A stretch of 5,163 bases of DNA from an archaeon (GTDB taxonomy: Archaea > Asgardarchaeota > Hermodarchaeia > Hermodarchaeales > Hermodarchaeaceae). Numbering within the stretch: position 1 is the first letter of the stretch; each line of letters opens with the position of its first letter. Both the position numbers and the translations under genes were made by a program. The notes under the pieces were generated by a model. It had not been told where the DNA came from, searched no databases, and worked only from the letters and a program-made list of their open reading frames with translations. Shown here piece after piece: positions 1 through 5,163 of the stretch. The stretch lies in the NCBI GenBank assembly GCA_016550395.1, contig JABXGY010000077.1:1-5163 (forward strand), given 5' to 3'.

Positions 1-1850
1 CAAAAGGTGACTATTTTGATCCTGAGGAGGGTATTAAGATTAATGTTGTTGATTTACCCGGCTCATATACTATTATCAGCCCTACTTCCGATGATGAAAA
101 AGTTACCCTCCGCTATTTGCAGCAGGATACACCTGATGTCATCGTAAATGTTGTTGATGCTACTAATCTTCCCAGAAATCTCCTGTTAACACTTGCATTA
201 TTGGAGTTAAACATCCCTGTTGTTGTCTGTCTCAACCAAGTCGACCTTGCTCAACGTATGGGCATTAATATTGATGTTGGGGCTCTCGAGGGGTTACTCG
301 GTGTTCCTGTCATTCCTACTGTGGCAATTCATGGAACACATCTAAAACTCCTACTCCGAACCGCAGCAAAAATTACAGTACAAAAATCAGATCAAAAACC
401 TAGACGAATGCTCTTTCCTGATGGCATTGAGGCTAAGCTTCGACGTCTCGAACAATCTTTGGCGAAGATGCAACTTTGTCCTTTGAATCTACCGTTACGT
501 ATCGTTTCGCAACAACTTCTTGAAGAGTACGCAGAATGTGCACAATGCATTGAATCAAGAATGGACCAAGAAGAAGCACTTAATCTTATACAAAGAACTC
601 GTGACGAAATTGAAACTGAATTTCAAGCTGATGTTGTGTTAGTATTAGGTGAAAAACGCCTGGACTATGCTAATTATATTACCGAACGTGCACAGAAAGG
701 GAAAGGCGAACGCGTTCCCTTCACCGAACGCATTTCAGCTGTTCTTACCCATCGAATCTGGGGTCTTCCCATTGCTGTGTTAATATTAATTGGATCCCTT
801 CTGTTCATATTCGCGATAGGAGATATATTTGACGCCACTATTGGTGAATTCTGGGGCACGTTCATTAACCCTACAGCAGAATATCTCATTGGCACATATA
901 TCCCCTGGCCGATTATTCAAATTATACTTTTATACGGGCTAGTTTATGGGCTGCAAGGGTGGCTCTTTGTTGCCATTCCATTCGTTGCAACCTTCTACAT
1001 TCTCCTCTCCATAATGGAAGACACGGGCTATCTAGCCCGAGTTGCCTTTCTCCTAGATGCATTTATGCACCGTGTTGGTCTTCATGGTCGTGCTATTATC
1101 CCTATGCTAACAGGGATGGGCTGCAATGTTCCCGCAGTCCTTGGCAGCCGTATCCTCAACACTAAACGAGAACGTCTGATCGCTGGATTTCTAATTGTCC
1201 TTGTCCCTTGTTCCGCCCAACTCGCTGTCATACTTGGAACCGTCGCGCTTTATGGTTCCATCATCTTCGCATTCATCATTTATGCAATCATCGTAGGTAT
1301 CATCATCGGACTCGGTGCTCTCCTACAACACACTCTTCCTGGTGCTTCACATGGTTTAGTAATGGAAATTCCTCCATTACGACTTCCACAACCCAAACCT
1401 ATTTTGAAAAAAACCTGGCTCCGATTTAAAGAATTCGTCTACATCGCCCTTCCCATGATTATCATAGGCAGCGCAATTCTAGGTGTACTCCTAGAATTTG
1501 GCTATCTCAACCTGATTATTGTTCCTATGGCTCCACTCGTTGTTGGGTGGCTTGGACTTCCTCCTGAGACTGCAGCCGCTCTAGTCTATGGGATACTCCG
1601 CAAGGAATTAACTGTCGAACTCCTTATAGTCCTCGCTGGAGGGAGTATCGCCTCTTTCATGACCATCCGCCAAATGTTCGTCTTCGCTCTCATTACCACA
1701 ATTTATGTTCCTTGCATTGCTACAATTGCAGTACTCTATCGAGAGTACGGTTGGAAATACACTTTAATGCTAGCTGTGACAACCGTAGCAATTGCTTTTA
1801 CTCTCGGAGGTTTCGTGAACTTGCTGCTCATCAATCTAGGACTACCATAA
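1..1850 (+). CDS. feoB: Ferrous iron transport protein B (FeoB), 5'-truncated by window edge
   Basis: FeoB imports Fe(II) across the cytoplasmic membrane and has a cytosolic GTPase domain fused to a membrane domain. The frame is open from base 3, giving 615 visible residues (numbered from there); the TAA is at 1848-1850. Seen: G3 motif DLPGSYTI (D17), G4 motif NQVD (N78-D81), then a helical cytosolic linker to about residue 250. Hydrophobic membrane segments fall near 255-273, 301-337, 395-440, 479-518, 559-578 and 587-611. FeoB gate signatures are present: GCNVPA (C374), VPCSAQ (C403), LRKEL (about 532-536) and VPCIAT (C571). The G1 P-loop and switch I are missing only because the window starts inside the gene; roughly 50 residues should lie upstream. 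The TTG at 117 is not the start, because the G3 motif precedes it. The short length, compared with enterobacterial FeoB, is usual for archaea. A CxxC (C179, C182) in the cytosolic linker is unusual. No feoA is visible; it may lie upstream. Confidence 0.97.
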   Translation, partial: KGDYFDPEEGIKINVVDLPGSYTIISPTSDDEKVTLRYLQQDTPDVIVNVVDATNLPRNLLLTLALLELNIPVVVCLNQVDLAQRMGINIDVGALEGLLGVPVIPTVAIHGTHLKLLLRTAAKITVQKSDQKPRRMLFPDGIEAKLRRLEQSLAKMQLCPLNLPLRIVSQQLLEEYAECAQCIESRMDQEEALNLIQRTRDEIETEFQADVVLVLGEKRLDYANYITERAQKGKGERVPFTERISAVLTHRIWGLPIAVLILIGSLLFIFAIGDIFDATIGEFWGTFINPTAEYLIGTYIPWPIIQIILLYGLVYGLQGWLFVAIPFVATFYILLSIMEDTGYLARVAFLLDAFMHRVGLHGRAIIPMLTGMGCNVPAVLGSRILNTKRERLIAGFLIVLVPCSAQLAVILGTVALYGSIIFAFIIYAIIVGIIIGLGALLQHTLPGASHGLVMEIPPLRLPQPKPILKKTWLRFKEFVYIALPMIIIGSAILGVLLEFGYLNLIIVPMAPLVVGWLGLPPETAAALVYGILRKELTVELLIVLAGGSIASFMTIRQMFVFALITTIYVPCIATIAVLYREYGWKYTLMLAVTTVAIAFTLGGFVNLLLINLGLP

Positions 1851-1901
1851 CCTTCAAAAGGCGAAGATAAAATAGAAATAATATCTAAATAATAAAAAAT
1901 T

Positions 1902-1906
1902 GGAGG
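1902..1906 (+). promoter_or_regulatory. Shine-Dalgarno site of the Cys-rich microprotein gene
   Basis: GGAGG lies 10 bases before the ATG at 1917 in an otherwise A/T-rich spacer. It decides the start: the next in-frame ATG (1923) would sit 16 bases away, which is too far. Its presence also argues that the gene is translated from a leadered mRNA, most simply a feoB read-through transcript. Confidence 0.8.
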
Positions 1907-1916
1907 AAATAGTATC

Positions 1917-2066
1917 ATGACTATGTATCGTTGTCCTATGTGTGGAAAAACATTCGAGAAAGCTCAAGCCGTTGGCTGTGCAGGCTGCATGATGGCCCGT
2001 GCATGTGGAGCAATTGCGTGTCCAGCGTGCGGATACGAGTTTCCAGCTGTTCCCGAGGAAGCCTAA
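1917..2066 (+). CDS. Small Cys-rich (zinc-ribbon-like) protein downstream of FeoB
   Basis: This 49-residue protein has seven cysteines: C6, C9, C21, C24, C30, C35 and C38. The spacing is CxxC-x11-CxxC-x5-C-x4-CxxC. The outer pairs CPMCG (6-10) and CPACGYEF (35-42) look like the two knuckles of a zinc ribbon. The inner C21/C24/C30 group could bind a second metal or an Fe-S cluster. There is no signal peptide or membrane segment, so it is probably cytosolic. The gene starts 66 bases after the feoB stop, has a strong GGAGG, and is followed at once by a terminator, so it is probably the last gene of a feoB operon. By position it may be a FeoB accessory protein, comparable in role to FeoC of enterobacteria, but it lacks that protein's winged-helix length and the two are not claimed to be homologous. 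It also differs from the membrane-bound FeoB-associated Cys-rich family, having no hydrophobic N-terminus. From memory only, similar small CPxCG proteins occur near feo genes in other archaea and anaerobes. Function unproven; confidence in the gene itself is high. Confidence 0.85.
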   Translation: MTMYRCPMCGKTFEKAQAVGCAGCMMARACGAIACPACGYEFPAVPEEA

Positions 2067-2126
2067 AGAGCTTTCCTGAATGTTGGAAAGGGGGAGTTTT
2101 ACCCCCTTCAAAGGCTTTTTCTTTTT
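2057..2126 (+). terminator. Transcription terminator closing the feoB unit
   Basis: The core hairpin is AAGGGGG (2088-2094) pairing with CCCCCTT (2102-2108) across a 7-base loop. It is followed by the T-rich tract TTTTTCTTTTT (2116-2126). Two further pairings are possible. CTTTCC (2071-2076) can pair with GGAAAG (2085-2090). AAGCCT (2059-2064), which overlaps the last codons and the first base of the stop of the microprotein gene, can pair with AGGCTT (2112-2117). Together these could form a closed, branched structure ending directly at the T-tract. The first inner hairpin and the G-stem share base 2090. U-rich tracts terminate both archaeal and bacterial RNA polymerase. Confidence 0.8.
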
Positions 2127-2134
2127 AACCTTTA

Positions 2135-4090
2135 ATGGATTATACAAGGTCGATTACTTTGGCTCTGCGGCTTAGAAATTCTGTGTGGATCTCATTTATC
2201 TATCTACTCACATTTTCCATGGCAATCCCTGTTTTCACACCTTCAATGAGTTTTATTGCTGATCCAGAATTTGAAGTACCGGGTTCTCTTTCTCTGCAAG
2301 AGTATGATATTGGCAATGAGATCAGGGCTATGCCGGGTTCCAAGAAGGCTCTCTCTTATCCAACACCCCTTACCAATTATACAATTGATGCTTTTTTGCA
2401 GGAATGGAGTCACATCGTAAACGGGTCAACTACGATCACCTATGTGAATCATGCGGACTCAGGGTTAGCAGAAATGTATTTTCATTTATACCCTAATGCT
2501 TTCAAACCATATGGGCAAATAGATGTGAAACAAGTCGAATATCAGGGGGCTCCAATTCCATACAGTTTAGATGGAACAGACCAGCAGTTGCTACGTGTTG
2601 TTTTGGATTCTGGACCCGGTCCTGGTGTTCTAAATCCAAATAACAATGTCACGTTGATGATTAAGTGGGAAGTGTTGGTCCCCGAGTCAAAGGATCGATT
2701 TGGCTGGTTTCACCGCGGTAGTCCCTTTGAGTTTCTCGCGTACAACATGGGGAATTGGCACCCAATCGTCTGTGTCTATGATGATCGTGGTTGGCATACT
2801 GCTCCATACACTTTCATGGGGGAGAGCTTCTACAGTGACGTTGCCACTTATGATTTCACCCTGAGTGTTCCTGCCAATTACATCGTGGCAGCTACTGGTG
2901 AACTTCAAGATATCAGTTCAGAAATAAGCAGACGTGATTGGCATTTCACTACTGGACCAGTTCGGGATTTCACGTGGTGTGCTAGCCCCGACTATCAAAC
3001 TGCTAGTATACTAGTTAATGGAGTAAACGTGACCAGTTACTTCGTTCCTGAACACAATCTAGGAGGACTTCGTACACTTGAGGTCGCAGAAGAGTGTTTA
3101 GAAATCTTTGGCAACTTATTTGGTCCCTATGCTTGGGCAAGTTTACGAATTGTGGAAGCAGATTTCTGGGCTGGTGGAATGGAATACCCTCAACTCGTCA
3201 TGATTGGTCAAAGCCTATATGATAGCCCAGAGGGGATTTCGAACTTGGCTGCGGTAACAGCACATGAAATCGGTCATGAATGGATTCCCTTTTCTATCGG
3301 TACTGATAGCTATACAGAACCCTGGATTGATGAAGGATTCGCCTCATTTTGCGAATATGTTTGGGTTGAATATGTATATGGTCAATCAGATCGCGCAGAA
3401 TATCGGTTGCATGATTTAGAATATTATTGGAACTTTGTTGCTGGTAATGGTGATGTGATTATCAACCAATCAATGCTATTCTGGGAATCTGAGCCATTTA
3501 GATACTATCCTTTTGTTTACCTCAAGGCATCGTTAGTGTACGATATGCTGCGGCATCAAGTAGGAAATACCACTTTTTATCAAGCATGGCAGTACATCTA
3601 TGATCATGTCTTGCACCAGAATGTTCGTGCCTCCACGATTCAAGAATTATTTGAAGCGGCTTTAAGCGAATCCCTTGATTGGTTTTTTGACCAATGGGTG
3701 TTCGGAAGCGGGGTAATTACTCTGAGTCTAGGCAATGTTAGCTATCAGCAATCTGTGTGGGGTTGGCTGATTAGCTTTGACCTATATCAAATTGAATCAG
3801 CTCCTATTGCTCTCTGGGTCCCGATCACCATTAGCACTAGGATGGGCAACGAATCTTTTTGGGTGTGGAAAAGTGCTGAATCCGTCACCAGTCATACCCT
3901 ACTCGTTACCCAAGAACCTCTGACCTTGATGCTAGATCCCCATCAATATCTCCTTTGTCAGTATCTCACTTCTTCTATACCACTAATTGTGATACCTGGG
4001 ATTCCCCTTCCTTATGTTATTGTAGGAGGATTAGGTATTGCGATGCTAGTGGGTGCTGGGATACTAATTTGGAGATGGAGACGAAAATAA
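2135..4090 (+). CDS. Membrane-anchored extracellular M1-family zinc metallopeptidase
   Basis: This 651-residue protein is of the aminopeptidase N / leukotriene A4 hydrolase family, Zn-dependent enzymes that usually remove N-terminal residues from peptides. Zinc site: HEIGH (H377, E378, H381), then 18 residues, then the third ligand E400 in WIDEGFA, the exact M1 spacing. The exopeptidase motif is GGMEYP (347-352; E350 would bind the substrate N-terminus), and the likely catalytic Tyr is Y462 in VYLKA. An N-terminal beta domain covers about 80-290 and the catalytic domain about 300-530. A beta-like region (about 528-610) follows. Residues 17-35 are hydrophobic after an Arg-containing start, forming a signal peptide or anchor. 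PGIP (621-624) precedes a membrane segment (about 626-646) and the tail RWRRK. Eight N-x-S/T sequons (N81, N96, N171, N298, N444, N478, N534, N572) fit an outward-facing glycoprotein. ATG 2135 is the first possible start, since an in-frame TAA lies at 2126; a later start (ATG 2219) would remove most of the N-terminal hydrophobic segment. No Shine-Dalgarno is visible. Exact substrate unknown. Confidence 0.93.
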   Translation: MDYTRSITLALRLRNSVWISFIYLLTFSMAIPVFTPSMSFIADPEFEVPGSLSLQEYDIGNEIRAMPGSKKALSYPTPLTNYTIDAFLQEWSHIVNGSTTITYVNHADSGLAEMYFHLYPNAFKPYGQIDVKQVEYQGAPIPYSLDGTDQQLLRVVLDSGPGPGVLNPNNNVTLMIKWEVLVPESKDRFGWFHRGSPFEFLAYNMGNWHPIVCVYDDRGWHTAPYTFMGESFYSDVATYDFTLSVPANYIVAATGELQDISSEISRRDWHFTTGPVRDFTWCASPDYQTASILVNGVNVTSYFVPEHNLGGLRTLEVAEECLEIFGNLFGPYAWASLRIVEADFWAGGMEYPQLVMIGQSLYDSPEGISNLAAVTAHEIGHEWIPFSIGTDSYTEPWIDEGFASFCEYVWVEYVYGQSDRAEYRLHDLEYYWNFVAGNGDVIINQSMLFWESEPFRYYPFVYLKASLVYDMLRHQVGNTTFYQAWQYIYDHVLHQNVRASTIQELFEAALSESLDWFFDQWVFGSGVITLSLGNVSYQQSVWGWLISFDLYQIESAPIALWVPITISTRMGNESFWVWKSAESVTSHTLLVTQEPLTLMLDPHQYLLCQYLTSSIPLIVIPGIPLPYVIVGGLGIAMLVGAGILIWRWRRK

Positions 4091-4125
4091 TCTAGCCCAT
4101 TGACACATTCATACCATTCACAGTA

Positions 4126-4184
4126 TATTCAAAGTCGTCTCAACGCACTTTATCATTAATGATATTGAGTCCATATTTTGAATA
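4126..4184. repeat. Nested inverted repeats in the convergent spacer
   Basis: TATCATTAATGATA (4151-4164) is a perfect 14-base palindrome. It is flanked by an 8-base inverted repeat, TATTCAAA (4126-4133) and TTTGAATA (4177-4184), nearly co-centred with it. They lie between the stop of the M1 peptidase gene and the stop of the minus-strand microprotein gene. The structure is A/T-rich and weak. It could help end transcription from both sides, with T6 at 4201-4206 as a possible release tract for the plus strand, or be a protein-binding site. The rest of the 4091-4189 spacer holds only three short ATTCA repeats (4107, 4116, 4127). Confidence 0.4.
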
Positions 4185-4189
4185 GTGTG

Positions 4190-4384
4190 TTATAGATTGA
4201 TTTTTTCCTTGACCTTTCGCATATCTTCTTCAAGTCGTTCCACTCGAACGATTACCTGTCGAAGCAAGGCTACTATATCCAGGCTAGGACCCCGGGTCAA
4301 ATCTTGGGGTTTAATGGGTTGTGGTCCACGACGACGAAGAGGATCCAAATCTTCCGGGTCGAATTCATCCACTTTTGATACCAC
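4190..4384 (-). CDS. Small coiled-coil protein, function unknown
   Basis: I do not recognise this 64-residue protein. The first half (about 5-34) is polar and Pro/Asp/Arg-rich (DPEDLDPLRRRG, then PQPIKPQDL) and probably disordered. The second half is a helix with a perfect 3-4 heptad pattern of hydrophobics: I37, L41, V44, V48, L51, M55, V58, I62. This strongly suggests an oligomeric coiled coil. There is no signal peptide or membrane segment. It reads on the same strand as the radical SAM gene, starting 59 bases after its stop, so the two may share a transcript. The GTG at 4384 gives the longest form. A second in-frame GTG at 4372 (V5) is better placed, 11 bases after GGAG, and may be the true start, giving 60 residues. 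The frame is open back to a stop at 4427-4429, without an ATG. The overlapping plus-strand frame gives a Ser/Arg-rich sequence and looks like a shadow. Confidence 0.65.
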   Translation of the reverse strand: MVSKVDEFDPEDLDPLRRRGPQPIKPQDLTRGPSLDIVALLRQVIVRVERLEEDMRKVKEKINL

Positions 4385-4387
4385 TCC
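4384..4387 (-). promoter_or_regulatory. Possible Shine-Dalgarno (GGAG) for the coiled-coil protein gene
   Basis: On the minus strand GGAG (4387 to 4384) sits 11 bases before the GTG at 4372. It would support that start over the GTG at 4384, whose first base is the last G of this motif and which therefore cannot use it. Confidence 0.4.
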
Positions 4388-4443
4388 AAAGGAATATGCT
4401 ATGGTTCCCTTAATCAGAGACTGTGTTTATGTGTTTCTTCGAG

Positions 4444-5163
4444 TTACAAGCCACGTAGATAATCTGGGCGTAATCGAGCTAAAATTTGAGGGTCATCTAG
4501 AACTCGGTCGATTGCAACAAGAAGTTGTTCCCGATCTTTGGATAGGATGCCACGAAGAGGAAGATAATTTGATGCATGATTAGTCCGAAAAACACAATTT
4601 GTTAATTTCGTAAGTCCTGTGAGCAGTAGTCGAAGTTCATGTAAGATTTCAACAGGATCTAAAGATAGGAATTCTCCTCGTTGAGCTTGAGTATAGAGTT
4701 CGGTGCCTGGAACAAGCATCAAAGTGAGGGCAGCAAGATATGGTGGATCAATCACATTAATTGTAGCTGCAGTGTTGACAGCATGTTGTTCACTTTTCGA
4801 TTTTCCACCTAAACCCAAAATGATGATAGGTGAAATGGTAAATCCTGCCTGTTTAAGACGAAGGCTCATGCTAATATGTTCGTCGTTAGTGATGCCCTTA
4901 TTGACCTGCTTAAGGAACTCATCATCACCGGATTCAAATCCCATATAAATGAGTTCTAAACCTGCTTTTCGAATATCCCTCAGTTCTTCATCGGTTTTTC
5001 TCTGAACATTGGTACCACTGGCATAGATACTGATTCGTTTTACATCTGGGAATTCTTTAGATAACAAATTGAGAATCTCAAGTAATTGAGTTGAGGTAAG
5101 GACAAAGGCGTCACCATCGGCAAGAAAAATGCGGTTGGGACGAAGTTTGTATTTTCTGGCAAG
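4444..5163 (-). CDS. Radical SAM superfamily protein, N-terminus outside window
   Basis: The C-terminal 239 residues of a radical SAM enzyme are visible; the reading frame runs to the window edge at 5163 and the TAA is at 4446-4444. Radical SAM enzymes cleave S-adenosylmethionine at a [4Fe-4S] cluster to start radical chemistry. Seen (numbered from base 5163): strand motif FLADGD (13-18), GFESG with E77 at the usual SAM-contacting strand, ILGLGG (115-120), LVPGTELY (150-157) and a distinctive tail, NHASNYLPL (195-203). The cluster-binding CxxxCxxC should lie upstream and cannot be checked. The TTG at 5067 is not the start, because conserved sequence precedes it. The overall pattern matches the COG1032-like radical SAM proteins (related to the Elp3/MiaB/NifB-type fold) found widely in anaerobic bacteria and archaea, whose reaction is not established as far as I know. 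Substrate cannot be assigned. It probably shares a transcript with the small coiled-coil gene downstream. Confidence 0.92.
   Translation of the reverse strand, partial: LARKYKLRPNRIFLADGDAFVLTSTQLLEILNLLSKEFPDVKRISIYASGTNVQRKTDEELRDIRKAGLELIYMGFESGDDEFLKQVNKGITNDEHISMSLRLKQAGFTISPIIILGLGGKSKSEQHAVNTAATINVIDPPYLAALTLMLVPGTELYTQAQRGEFLSLDPVEILHELRLLLTGLTKLTNCVFRTNHASNYLPLRGILSKDREQLLVAIDRVLDDPQILARLRPDYLRGL

Noticed and set aside
674..1429. Frames inside feoB: one minus (674-895) and two plus (959-1165, 1208-1429)
   Set aside because: All lie within the FeoB membrane region, whose motifs fix the true frame; their products have shadow-like composition (Cys/His/Ser/Arg-rich).
1867..1900. A/T-rich stretch as a separate TATA promoter for the Cys-rich gene
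   Set aside because: A TATA box here would start transcription near or after the GGAGG, making that site useless; co-transcription with feoB is simpler. No clear BRE/TATA pair was seen.
1931..2128. 65-residue plus-strand frame overlapping the Cys-rich gene
   Set aside because: It has no ribosome binding site at its start, runs into the terminator, and is out of frame with the 49-residue protein whose CxxC pairs and GGAGG are convincing.
1854..2147. 97-residue minus-strand frame
   Set aside because: It reads antisense through the microprotein gene and terminator; its Lys run and aromatic end come from the T-tract and A-rich spacer, and no family features are seen.
2687..2908. 73-residue minus-strand frame
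   Set aside because: It is antisense within the N-terminal domain of the M1 peptidase and has no start signal or recognisable feature.
4185..4583. 132-residue plus-strand frame
   Set aside because: It is Ser/Arg-rich and spans antisense across the ends of two minus-strand genes, one a clear radical SAM protein.
4703..4948. 81-residue plus-strand frame
   Set aside because: It lies fully antisense to the radical SAM gene, whose motifs are plain in the other strand.

Overview
The window most likely comes from an archaeon, possibly of the Asgard group (Thorarchaeia- or Heimdallarchaeia-like). This is inferred, not proven. The supporting signs are a FeoB of the short archaeal/Gram-positive type, a secreted or surface M1 peptidase rich in N-glycosylation sequons that ends in a PGIP-transmembrane-Arg/Lys tail, U-rich termination tracts, and mixed Shine-Dalgarno and SD-less starts. 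No rRNA, tRNA or other phylogenetic marker is present.

Layout: (1) Bases 1-1850 (+) are the 3' part of feoB, the GTP-dependent ferrous iron transporter. Its P-loop and N-terminus lie before the window. (2) Bases 1917-2066 (+) hold a 49-residue protein with seven cysteines. It has a clear ribosome binding site and probably shares a transcript with feoB. A hairpin plus a T-rich tract (2057-2126) closes this iron-uptake unit. (3) Bases 2135-4090 (+) encode a complete membrane-anchored M1-family metallopeptidase with all expected catalytic residues. (4) Bases 4091-4189 are a short convergent spacer with nested inverted repeats. (5) On the minus strand, a radical SAM enzyme (4444-5163, N-terminus outside the window) is followed by a small coiled-coil protein of unknown function (4190-4384).

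FeoB and the Cys-rich microprotein plausibly work together in Fe(II) import at the cytoplasmic membrane. The M1 peptidase would act outside the cell on peptides and appears to be separately expressed. The minus-strand pair has no evident link to iron or peptide uptake. No mobile element, CRISPR array, RNA gene or gene-free stretch over 300 bases was seen. The most interesting objects are the Cys-rich microprotein beside feoB and the 64-residue coiled-coil microprotein beside the radical SAM gene.
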